From Oscillospiraceae bacterium (GTDB lineage: Bacteria > Bacillota > Clostridia > Oscillospirales > UBA644): a stretch of 5,700 nt of DNA. The position numbers and the translations under genes are program-made. Below are positions 1-5,700 of the stretch, in pieces (position 1 is the stretch's first letter; each line of letters opens with the position of its first letter). Location: positions 1-5,700 of the forward strand of contig SVMP01000137.1 in the NCBI GenBank assembly GCA_015067385.1. The letters run 5' to 3'. A model generated the notes under the pieces. That model saw only the letters and a program-made list of their open reading frames with translations. It was not told the origin of the DNA and made no database searches.

Positions 1-1032
1 CAGCGTTTCGCTGTATTACTTGAAAATCACCCTTGGTTTACTGTAACTGCTCTTGCTGCTTCTGCGCGTTCCGCAGGTAAAACCTATGAAGAAGCGGTAG
101 GGGATCGTTGGCTCATGTCTACCCCGATGCCCGAAAAAATGAAAAATATTGTTGTTCAGGATGCTACAGCCGATATTGAAAACATAACTTCCTCTGTTGA
201 CTTTGTTTTCTGCGCTGTTGACATGAAAAAAGAAGAGATCAAAGCTCTCGAAGAAGCTTATGCAAAGCATGAATGTCCTGTTATGTCAAATAACTCCGCA
301 AACCGTTTTACCGATGATGTACCGATGATCGTTCCCGAAATCAACCCTGATCATATAGAAGTTGTCGCTGCGCAGAAAAAAAGACTCGGTACCAAGAGAG
401 GCTTTATTTCCGTTAAGTCCAACTGCTCCATTCAGAGTTATGTTCCCGCACTCGAACCTCTTCGTAAGTTTGGTTTAACAAAGGTTCTTGCGTGCACATA
501 TCAGGCTATCTCCGGTGCAGGTAAAAACTTTGAAACTTGGCCCGAAATGGTTGACAATCTTATTCCCTTTATTTCAGGTGAAGAAGAAAAATCCGAAAAA
601 GAACCTCTTAAAGTTTGGGGTAAGGTTGAAGACGGTAAAATTGTATGCGCTAAAGCTCCTCTTATAACAACACAGTGTCTTCGTGTTCCTGTTACTGACG
701 GTCACTTTGCGGCTGTTTTCGCTTCTTTTGAAAATAAACCGTCTAAAGATGAAATTATTGATATTTGGCGTAACTATAAAGGCGAACCTCAGAGACTCGG
801 TCTTCCTTCTGCTCCCAAGCAGTTCCTTAATTACTTTGAAGAAGAAAATTATCCTCAGGCAAAACTTCATCGAAATCTTGAAAACGGTATGGCTGTTTCT
901 ATCGGACGTCTTCGTGAAGACTCTCAGTTTGACTATAAATTTGTATCCCTTTCTCATAATACCCTTCGCGGCGCAGCAGGCGGTGCTATCGAAATGGCAG
1001 AACTCTATGCCGCTAAAGGTTACTTTGATTAA
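1..1032 (+). CDS. asd: Aspartate-semialdehyde dehydrogenase, archaeal/fungal-type, 5'-truncated by the window edge
   Basis: This enzyme performs the NADPH-dependent reduction of aspartyl-4-phosphate to aspartate 4-semialdehyde, the branch point to lysine/diaminopimelate, threonine and methionine, in the cytoplasm. The open frame runs from base 1 (QRFAVLLENHPWF...) to TAA at 1030-1032, giving 343 visible residues. About 16-20 N-terminal residues, including the GxxGMVG nucleotide-binding loop, should lie upstream. The ATG at 115 is an internal Met, because recognisable Asd sequence (SARSAGKTYEEAVGDRW) precedes it in frame. Visible landmarks are SNNSANR, the catalytic Cys in SNCSIQ (codon 424-426), the AISGAG segment, and RVPVTDGH with the probable active-site His at codon 703-705. 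These signatures fit the archaeal/yeast branch rather than the E. coli Asd branch. dapA follows after 18 nt, which indicates an operon. Any promoter is outside the window. Confidence 0.96.
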   Translation, partial: QRFAVLLENHPWFTVTALAASARSAGKTYEEAVGDRWLMSTPMPEKMKNIVVQDATADIENITSSVDFVFCAVDMKKEEIKALEEAYAKHECPVMSNNSANRFTDDVPMIVPEINPDHIEVVAAQKKRLGTKRGFISVKSNCSIQSYVPALEPLRKFGLTKVLACTYQAISGAGKNFETWPEMVDNLIPFISGEEEKSEKEPLKVWGKVEDGKIVCAKAPLITTQCLRVPVTDGHFAAVFASFENKPSKDEIIDIWRNYKGEPQRLGLPSAPKQFLNYFEEENYPQAKLHRNLENGMAVSIGRLREDSQFDYKFVSLSHNTLRGAAGGAIEMAELYAAKGYFD

Positions 1033-1050
1033 TTAACGGAGAAACTTTTA

Positions 1051-1932
1051 ATGAAAAAAACCATTTTTACAGGCGCAGGTGTTGCCATTGTTACACCTTT
1101 TAATAAAGATCTTTCTGTAAATTACGATAAACTCGGTGAACTTATAGAATATCAGATCAAAAATAACACTGATGCCATTATTATTTGCGGAACAACAGGT
1201 GAAGCTTCTACCCTTACCGATGATGAACATAAGGATTGTATACGCTTTGCCGTTGAAAAAGTTGCAGGCAGAGTTCCTGTTATTGCAGGTACCGGAAGTA
1301 ATGATACCGCTTATGCTATTGAACTTACACGATATGCAAAAGAAGTAGGCGCAGATGCTTATCTTAACGTAACACCGTATTATAATAAAACAACTCAGCG
1401 TGGTCTTATTAAACATTTTACTGCCATTGCGGATGCTGTTGAACTCCCCGCAATTCTTTACAATGTTCCCGGCAGAACAGGTATGACTATTGCTCCCGAA
1501 ACTTATAAAGAACTTTGCAAGCATCCCAATATCGTTGCAACAAAAGAAGCAAGCGGTAAAGTTGATGATGTTGTTCGTATAAGAGATCTGTGCGGCGATG
1601 ACCTTGATATTTATTCGGGCGAAGACGGACTTATAACTCCTATGCTTTCTCTTGGTGCAAAAGGTGTTATTTCTGTTCTTTCTAATATTAAACCGCAAGA
1701 AACACACGATATCTGCGAAACTTATTTCCGTGGAAATATTTCTGCTTCTGCAGCTCTTCAGATTAAGTACAGTAAGCTTATCGATGCTCTTTTCTGCGAA
1801 ACAAACCCCATTCCCGTTAAAGCTGCTTTGAATATTCTCGGTTTTGACGTTGGTGAATGTCGTCTTCCGCTTTACGAAATGGGCGAGGCAAATCTTGCAA
1901 GAATCAAGGCTGCTATTGAAGACGTAAAATAA
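1051..1932 (+). CDS. dapA: 4-hydroxy-tetrahydrodipicolinate synthase (DHDPS)
   Basis: DapA condenses pyruvate with aspartate 4-semialdehyde to 4-hydroxy-tetrahydrodipicolinate, the first committed step of lysine/diaminopimelate synthesis. It is a cytoplasmic TIM-barrel enzyme of the DapA/NAL family. The 293-residue product is full length for the family. Visible active-site features are GTTGE (residues 47-51, with the catalytic Thr pair), PYYN (109-112, with the Tyr contributed across the dimer), YNVPGRTG (137-144, with the proton-relay Tyr137 and substrate-binding Arg142) and the Schiff-base lysine Lys165 in ATKEASG. The start at 1051 is set by CGGAG at 1037-1041, nine bases upstream. It sits 18 nt after asd and 30 nt before dapB. 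I saw no insertion or frameshift. Feedback inhibition by lysine is known for many homologues but cannot be judged reliably here. Confidence 0.98.
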   Translation: MKKTIFTGAGVAIVTPFNKDLSVNYDKLGELIEYQIKNNTDAIIICGTTGEASTLTDDEHKDCIRFAVEKVAGRVPVIAGTGSNDTAYAIELTRYAKEVGADAYLNVTPYYNKTTQRGLIKHFTAIADAVELPAILYNVPGRTGMTIAPETYKELCKHPNIVATKEASGKVDDVVRIRDLCGDDLDIYSGEDGLITPMLSLGAKGVISVLSNIKPQETHDICETYFRGNISASAALQIKYSKLIDALFCETNPIPVKAALNILGFDVGECRLPLYEMGEANLARIKAAIEDVK

Positions 1933-1962
1933 TTTTAGAATTTTATTTGTGAGGAATTATAA

Positions 1963-2724
1963 ATGATTGATATTCTGCTTTGCGGCTGTCGCGGTGTAAT
2001 GGGCAAAATGATTGCTGAGATCGCTGCTACCGAACGCTTTTCTTCTCAGTTGAGAATTTCTGCAGGCGTTGACATTAAAGAGGGTGAGGGAGAACCTTTC
2101 CCTGTTTACAGATCTATTGAAAATGTTACTTCTCCTGTGGATGCTGTTATAGATTTTTCTCATCCGTCGCTTTTGAGTGATGTTCTTGCATATGCTTGTA
2201 AGTACTCTGTTCCCGTTGTTCTTGCAACAACAGGTTACAGTGCGGAACAAAAAAACGAAATTACAGCCGCAGCAGAAAAAATACCTGTTTTCTTCTCTCC
2301 CAATATGTCGATCGGTGTAACGCTTGTTTCTGAGTTGATAAAAAAAGCTGCTGCAACTCTTGGTATGGACTATGATGTTGAGATCGTTGAAAAACATCAT
2401 AACCGTAAGCTTGATGCTCCGTCCGGAACAGCGCTTATGCTTGCAGATTCCGTCGTTGAAGCCGACGACCGTCAGTTTAATTATGTCTATGACCGTCACT
2501 CCGAACGCCGTGCCCGTCAAAAGAATGAGATCGGTATTCATTCTGTCAGAGGCGGAACGATTGTGGGTGAACATGATGTTATTTTTGCGGGAGAAGATGA
2601 GGTTATCACAATAAGCCACAGTGCAGGTTCTCGTAAAATCTTTGCTTTCGGTGCTCTTAGAGCTGCACTTTTTATTTCGGACAAGCCCTCCGGTTTGTAT
2701 AAAATGAGTGATACGATCGATTAA
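1963..2724 (+). CDS. dapB: 4-hydroxy-tetrahydrodipicolinate reductase
   Basis: DapB reduces the DapA product with NAD(P)H to tetrahydrodipicolinate in the lysine/diaminopimelate pathway (cytoplasmic, normally a homotetramer). The 253-residue protein has usual family length. It begins with a Rossmann nucleotide-binding loop (GCRGVMG, residues 8-14), followed by DFSHPS (64-69), ATTG (88-91), SPNMSIG (112-118) and the DapB signature EKHHNRKLDAPSGTA (143-157), which contains the catalytic His pair and Lys and the substrate-binding loop. The ATG at 1963 is preceded by GAGGA (1951-1955) at a 7-nt spacing. The stop codon TAA (2722-2724) directly abuts the AAGGAG ribosome site of the next gene, so the two genes are very likely co-transcribed and possibly translationally coupled. 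Confidence 0.97.
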   Translation: MIDILLCGCRGVMGKMIAEIAATERFSSQLRISAGVDIKEGEGEPFPVYRSIENVTSPVDAVIDFSHPSLLSDVLAYACKYSVPVVLATTGYSAEQKNEITAAAEKIPVFFSPNMSIGVTLVSELIKKAAATLGMDYDVEIVEKHHNRKLDAPSGTALMLADSVVEADDRQFNYVYDRHSERRARQKNEIGIHSVRGGTIVGEHDVIFAGEDEVITISHSAGSRKIFAFGALRAALFISDKPSGLYKMSDTID

Positions 2725-2730
2725 AAGGAG
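2725..2730 (+). promoter_or_regulatory. Ribosome binding site of the ACT-domain gene (decides its start)
   Basis: AAGGAG begins on the base right after the dapB stop codon and lies 7 nt before the ATG at 2738. It rules out the longer in-frame GTG start at 2708, because from there the ribosome site itself would be translated (as IKRRS) and the gene would overlap dapB by 17 nt. Confidence 0.88.
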
Positions 2731-2737
2731 ATCTTAT

Positions 2738-3226
2738 ATGCAGTACGATATTAAAGATATTATTACTTCTGTCAACGTTGAAAACGAAATCACGCTTGTT
2801 ACAGTCTATAATCTTCCTAATAACTCCGAAAGTGTTGCAAAGATTTTTGAATGTCTTGCAGAAAACGGCGTTAATGTCGATATGATTTCATTAAATCCTT
2901 CGTCGGGTGTTTATCAGACAGTTTCTTTTTCTTCTAACGATTCTGACCTTGCAAATGTTCTTTCTACTATAGGATTTTTCAAAAATTCTTATCCCGAACT
3001 TCGAACCGACATCAATACTAAAAACTGCAAAATAACTTTTGCAGGCGAAGCTATGCGTGAGCGTTGCGGCGTTGCATCTTTTGTTTTTAGTGCATTCGGA
3101 TCGAAAAATATAATGATAAAACTTATAACAACATCTGAAACAAAGATTTCTTGTCTTATCGATGAGGCTCAGTATTCTGTTGCCTGCGATATGCTCGAAG
3201 AAAGTTTTGGAATTAAAAATGTCTAA
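2738..3226 (+). CDS. Stand-alone tandem ACT-domain protein, aspartokinase regulatory-domain type
   Basis: This 162-residue protein aligns by eye with the C-terminal regulatory half of aspartokinase (LysC) and contains no amino-acid kinase domain. The first ACT domain spans about residues 17-80; its ESVAKIFECL and NGVNVDMI segments match the kinase consensus of helix plus 'GINVDMI'. The second spans about 95-160, with GEAMRERCGVAS corresponding to 'GxGMxxxxGVA', then the SKNIMIKLI segment, then TSETKIS and LIDE. The TSE triplet (132-134) corresponds to the lysine-contacting segment of lysine-sensitive aspartokinases. No signal peptide or membrane segment is visible. It lies 13 nt after dapB, as the fourth gene of the lysine cluster. 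The likely role, by inference, is an amino-acid-sensing regulatory subunit or modulator of aspartokinase, comparable to the separately translated beta subunit of B. subtilis aspartokinase. An alternative is a degenerate remnant of a lost lysC, but the intact frame and good ribosome site argue against that. Confidence 0.85.
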   Translation: MQYDIKDIITSVNVENEITLVTVYNLPNNSESVAKIFECLAENGVNVDMISLNPSSGVYQTVSFSSNDSDLANVLSTIGFFKNSYPELRTDINTKNCKITFAGEAMRERCGVASFVFSAFGSKNIMIKLITTSETKISCLIDEAQYSVACDMLEESFGIKNV

Positions 3227-3231
3227 TTTTT

Positions 3232-3263
3232 TTCGACTTGGGGTGATTTGGCTCCAAGTCGAA
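3232..3263 (+). repeat. Intercistronic inverted repeat (stable hairpin) before the GH127-type gene
   Basis: TTCGACTTGG (3232-3241) is the exact reverse complement of CCAAGTCGAA (3254-3263). In RNA the stem can be extended by G-U, G-C and U-G pairs to 13 pairs (3232-3244 with 3251-3263) around the hexaloop GATTTG. It starts 6 nt after the upstream stop codon and ends 10 nt before the GGGAG ribosome site of the next gene. Seven Ts lie upstream of it and no T-run follows it, so it does not look like a normal intrinsic terminator on either strand. It could be an mRNA processing or stabilising hairpin, or a palindromic operator. The sequence does not decide between these. Confidence 0.8.
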
Positions 3264-3273
3264 TTAATATAAT

Positions 3274-3278
3274 GGGAG
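3274..3278 (+). promoter_or_regulatory. Ribosome binding site of the GH127-type gene (decides its start)
   Basis: GGGAG is placed 8 nt before the ATG at 3287. The alternative in-frame starts are poor: TTG at 3248 lies in the hairpin loop region, and ATG at 3272 overlaps the ribosome site itself. Neither has a Shine-Dalgarno of its own at a proper distance. Confidence 0.8.
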
Positions 3279-3286
3279 TTGATTTT

Positions 3287-5098
3287 ATGTACAAATTTTA
3301 TACTTCAAATGAACTCAAGCCTAAAGGTTGGCTTTTAAAACAACTTAAGATCCAGGCTGAAGGTCTGAGCGGTAATCTTGATAAAGTTTGGCCCGATGTA
3401 AGAGACAGTGGATGGGTAGGCGGATCCGCTGAAAGCTGGGAACGTCTTCCTTATTGGCTTGACGGTTTCATTCCTCTTGCGTATCTTCTTGAAGATGAAG
3501 AATTGATTTCAAGAGCAAAAAAATATATAAAACATATCGTTGAACATCAGCGTCCCGACGGCTGGATTTGTCCCTGCGCAGAGGAGAACATTCCTAATTA
3601 TGATCCTTGGGTTATTTACCTGATAGCTAAGGTTCTTATTGTTTATTATGATTGTTCCGGTGACGAAAGTATCGTAAAAGTTGTTTATGATATAATGAAA
3701 AACTTCTATGATCTTCTTTATTCAGAAAAATTAAAGCTTTTCGGTTGGGGCAGACATCGTTGGTTCGAATGCTTTATCGGTTTGAATTTTATCAGTGAAC
3801 GTTTTGATGAGCCGTGGATAGGGGAACTTGCTAAAATCGTTAAGAGTCAGGGTGTTGATTATAATGATTTTATTCCACAGTGGAAACGTCCGCTTAATAA
3901 ATGGACGTGGGACACTCATATAGTTAACCTTGCAATGATGTTGAAGCAAGAAGCTGTTTCGTGTGATATATTAGGTACTGAATATACTGATCTTGCGGAA
4001 AAACTTTATGATGTTCTCTATAAATATAACGGAACACCCGTCGGACTTTTTACAGGTGACGAGTGCCTCTCAGGTCTTAGTCCTATTCAGGGAACAGAAC
4101 TTTGCGCCGTAGTCGATCAAATGTATTCGTTTGAGCATCTTTATGCATATACAGGAGATCCCAAATGGGCAGAACGACTTGAGGTTCTTGCTTTTAATGC
4201 ATTACCCGCAACGATCAGCGATGATATGTGGACACATCAGTATGACCAGATGAGTAATCAGATCGCATGCATCAGATTCCCCGGTAAATCTCTTTTCAGG
4301 ACAAATAATAATGAAGCTCATATCTTCGGTCTTGAGCCTAGTTACGGTTGCTGCACTTCTAACCTCCATCAGGGTTGGCCTAAATTTGCACTTTCCGCTT
4401 TTATGCATGATAACAATACGATCGTTAATGTCCTTCCTGTTCCTTCAGAACTTAACGATAACGGAATTTCAATTTCTCTTGAAACAAATTATCCGTTTGA
4501 GAATACTTTTACATATAGAATCAAATCGGACAGACCGTTTAAATTCAAGGTAAGAATACCGTCCTTTGCTGAAAACATAACTGTCAACGGCGACAAAAAA
4601 GAAAAATGTTCAGATATATGTTTTGATATTGAACAGAATTCTGATATGGCAATCAACATTTCTTTTGAGACTGTTCCTTATTTCGTAAACCGTCCGTACG
4701 GCCTTAAAAATGTAAAATGCGGTTCACTTGTATTCTCTTTGCCGATCAAATATGAAAAGGTAATGTATGAATACACCAAGAATAATGTTGAACGTAAATT
4801 CCCGTACTGTGACTATGAATATGTCGGTAAATCAGATTGGAACTATGGCTTTAGTGACGGTTACCTTTCAGTTGAACGTCATCCTGTTGCAGATATCCCG
4901 TTCTCTTCCGAAAGTCCTGCTGTTACTATTAAGGCAAAATTTAAAAAGATAGATTGGGGCTTTGAAGACGGTTATGATTCTGTTTGTGCAAAGATTCCCG
5001 GTTCTACAAAACCGATAGGGGAAGAGGAAACTATAGATATGTATCCTTATGGATGCGCAAAACTCAGAATGACAGAAATGCCGTTTGTTGAAGAATAA
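3287..5098 (+). CDS. GH127/DUF1680-family glycoside hydrolase (beta-L-arabinofuranosidase-like)
   Basis: This 603-residue protein is recognisable as a member of the DUF1680/GH127 superfamily. The founding enzyme, Bifidobacterium HypBA1, removes beta-L-arabinofuranose using a zinc-bound cysteine nucleophile. By comparison with HypBA1, Glu259 (GDECLSG) matches the acid/base Glu322. Glu271 and Cys273 (GTELCAVV) match zinc ligands Glu338 and Cys340. Cys355-Cys356 (SYGCCTSN) match nucleophile Cys417 and ligand Cys418. Residues 1 to about 370 look like the (alpha/alpha)6 barrel, rich in Trp and Tyr (for example LPYWLDGFIPLAYLL). About 375-603 look like beta-rich domains ending in the family-typical PYGCAKLRMTEMP. 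There is no signal peptide, so it probably acts in the cytoplasm on imported oligosaccharides or glycosides. The substrate cannot be assigned, because this GDE/GTELC subgroup is distant from HypBA1. It follows the lysine genes on the same strand but has no pathway link to them. Confidence 0.9.
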   Translation: MYKFYTSNELKPKGWLLKQLKIQAEGLSGNLDKVWPDVRDSGWVGGSAESWERLPYWLDGFIPLAYLLEDEELISRAKKYIKHIVEHQRPDGWICPCAEENIPNYDPWVIYLIAKVLIVYYDCSGDESIVKVVYDIMKNFYDLLYSEKLKLFGWGRHRWFECFIGLNFISERFDEPWIGELAKIVKSQGVDYNDFIPQWKRPLNKWTWDTHIVNLAMMLKQEAVSCDILGTEYTDLAEKLYDVLYKYNGTPVGLFTGDECLSGLSPIQGTELCAVVDQMYSFEHLYAYTGDPKWAERLEVLAFNALPATISDDMWTHQYDQMSNQIACIRFPGKSLFRTNNNEAHIFGLEPSYGCCTSNLHQGWPKFALSAFMHDNNTIVNVLPVPSELNDNGISISLETNYPFENTFTYRIKSDRPFKFKVRIPSFAENITVNGDKKEKCSDICFDIEQNSDMAINISFETVPYFVNRPYGLKNVKCGSLVFSLPIKYEKVMYEYTKNNVERKFPYCDYEYVGKSDWNYGFSDGYLSVERHPVADIPFSSESPAVTIKAKFKKIDWGFEDGYDSVCAKIPGSTKPIGEEETIDMYPYGCAKLRMTEMPFVEE

Positions 5099-5120
5099 AA
5101 CATAAATTAAAAACGAAAAT

Positions 5121-5160
5121 TAAGAACGAAGTGATCTTGATCTCACTTCGTTCTTATTAT
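5121..5160 (+). terminator. Probable intrinsic terminator after the GH127-type gene
   Basis: A perfect 14-bp inverted repeat pairs 5121-5134 (TAAGAACGAAGTGA) with 5143-5156 (TCACTTCGTTCTTA) around an 8-nt loop, 22 nt after the stop codon. The right arm and following bases are T-rich (TTCTTATTAT), though there is no pure T-run. An A-rich stretch precedes the left arm. It most likely ends the + strand transcript of the glycosidase gene. Confidence 0.72.
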
Positions 5161-5217
5161 AGGTAAATAAAAAAGGTATAGCCGAGAGTCTGCAAAATTA
5201 GCGGTAAAATTGAATTT

Positions 5218-5246
5218 AGCCATCACATTTTCGTGGTGGCTTTTTG
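5218..5246 (+). terminator. Second intrinsic terminator, + strand
   Basis: AGCCATCAC (5218-5226) pairs with GTGGTGGCT (5233-5241) over 9 bp with one G-U pair, around the loop ATTTTC. It is followed by a T-run (5241-5245). This is a textbook intrinsic terminator for + strand transcription and looks stronger than the one at 5121-5160. It lies about 120 nt after the last + strand stop codon. It may be a backup terminator, or it may end a separate short transcript. Confidence 0.8.
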
Positions 5247-5260
5247 ATATGCAGAAAGCA

Positions 5261-5286
5261 AAGAAAAGCCCAGCACAAGGCGGGGC
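5261..5286 (-). terminator. Intrinsic terminator of the leftward gene
   Basis: Read on the - strand, GCCCCGC (5286-5280) pairs with GCTGGGC (5274-5268), seven positions with one mismatch, around a 5-nt loop, followed by TTTTCTTT (5267-5260). It begins 7 nt after the stop codon of the - strand gene, so it very likely ends that transcript, giving a convergent arrangement with the + strand terminators. Confidence 0.75.
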
Positions 5287-5292
5287 GATATA

Positions 5293-5700
5293 TCAATTAT
5301 TTGCGAGTTGTTGAAATTCACTAAGTTCTCTAATAGCGTCAAAACACTTACCTGATAACCACCACTTAAAGTTATCGATGCGCTTATTGTCCTCAAGAGA
5401 ACCGTATACTAATAGATCTGCTGAATCAAAGCTCAGTAAATTAAAATACGGAGAATTATAAGAAATAGCAGTCGGTTCAAGCATAAACAAATCATCAAAG
5501 GCGAGCGCATAATTACGTGCTTTTTCGAGTTCTTTGATTGCCTTTTGCGGATCTGTAAAAGTATATATCTGTGCTTTGTAAATTGCTATATCAATCAAAT
5601 CATCATAATAACGATTATATTCTCCACTCGGAATCATACTGTGAATTGCATTTTCGGCACATTCCAAATATTCCAAATCCTTTAGATTAGGATTCTTAGA
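5293..5700 (-). CDS. C-terminal part of a helical, TPR-like protein, possibly an XRE/HTH-TPR regulator (5' end beyond window)
   Basis: The frame is open from the right edge of the window to TGA (5295-5293), giving 135 visible residues. It continues in frame upstream of the possible TTG at 5676, so that codon is probably internal. The visible sequence is acidic and predicted largely helical, with amphipathic repeats resembling TPR helices (YLECAENAIHSM, then DLIDIAIYKAQIY, then KAIKELEKARNYALAFDD). It ends in a less regular tail with Trp-Trp and FDAIREL...FQQLANN. This pattern, helical repeats followed by a short segment ending in a 'FxxI/L' helix, resembles the C-terminal half of Firmicute cytosolic regulators that carry an N-terminal XRE helix-turn-helix. 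The DNA-binding part is not in the window, so that assignment is inference only. It could be another TPR-like protein. It converges on the GH127-type gene and has its own terminator. Confidence 0.6.
   Translation of the reverse strand, partial: SKNPNLKDLEYLECAENAIHSMIPSGEYNRYYDDLIDIAIYKAQIYTFTDPQKAIKELEKARNYALAFDDLFMLEPTAISYNSPYFNLLSFDSADLLVYGSLEDNKRIDNFKWWLSGKCFDAIRELSEFQQLANN

Noticed and set aside
115..1032. Treating the ATG at 115 as the true start of asd
   Set aside because: The frame is open to base 1 and encodes conserved Asd sequence upstream (QRFAVLLENHPWF, SARSAGKTYEEAV), so the ATG is internal.
1048..1707. Long antisense open frame opposite dapA, with similar ones opposite asd and dapB
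   Set aside because: These have Cys/Asn/Ile/Phe-rich translations typical of the complement of real genes, with no recognisable domain. They are explained by codon bias on the coding strand.
3227..3233. Seven-T run after the ACT gene stop codon as a terminator tail
   Set aside because: The only stem preceding it is a short A-T pairing around AAAAAT/ATTTTT, too weak for an intrinsic terminator. The stable hairpin comes after the T-run, not before it.
3268..3273. Perfect TATAAT hexamer just before the glycosidase gene, a possible -10 box
   Set aside because: Transcription from it would start near 3280, after the GGGAG ribosome site and about 7 nt before the start codon. No TTGACA-like -35 lies at 16-18 nt. 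It is probably chance in AT-rich spacer.
5176..5205. 'TAGCCGAG' and following bases recall the 5' part of a tRNA
   Set aside because: No acceptor stem, anticodon arm or TTCGAAT-type T-loop follows. The downstream sequence folds as a terminator instead.
5249..5316. Small + strand ORF starting ATGCAG with about 20 codons
   Set aside because: It has no Shine-Dalgarno, begins right after a terminator T-run, and overlaps the opposite-strand terminator and gene end.

Overview
The window looks like an ordinary chromosomal stretch of a low-to-moderate-GC Firmicute, most likely an anaerobic gut-type clostridium (Oscillospiraceae/Ruminococcus-like). This placement is inferred from AGGAG-type ribosome binding sites, tight operon spacing, heavy CTT/GTT/GAA codon use, the archaeal/fungal type of Asd and a GH127-type glycosidase gene. 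I cannot name a species from the sequence.

Region 1-3226 (+ strand) is a compact lysine/diaminopimelate gene cluster: asd (its 5' end lies outside the window), dapA, dapB and a small gene for a free-standing pair of ACT domains of the aspartokinase regulatory type. Gaps are 18, 30 and 13 nt, each with a good Shine-Dalgarno. Asd makes aspartate semialdehyde, DapA condenses it with pyruvate, and DapB reduces the product to tetrahydrodipicolinate. The ACT protein resembles the lysine/threonine-sensing tail of aspartokinase (LysC) without the kinase, so it may act as a regulatory subunit for a kinase encoded elsewhere. No lysC is present in the window.

Region 3227-3286 is a short intercistronic gap dominated by a near-perfect hairpin. 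It separates the lysine genes from a cytoplasmic GH127/DUF1680-family glycoside hydrolase (3287-5098) that keeps the family's catalytic and zinc-binding residues. This gene is functionally unrelated to lysine synthesis. Whether it is co-transcribed with the lysine genes is unclear.

Region 5099-5292 is a convergent intergenic space with three terminator-like hairpins: two for + strand transcription, about 60 nt apart, and one for the - strand gene entering from the right. That gene (5293 to beyond 5700) is represented only by its C-terminal 135 residues. They are helical and TPR-like, reminiscent of the C-terminal part of Firmicute XRE/HTH-TPR regulators.

I saw no CRISPR array, insertion sequence, tRNA or rRNA, and no clearly new multi-gene system. 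The points most worth checking are the stand-alone ACT pair, the hairpin before the glycosidase gene and the double terminator.
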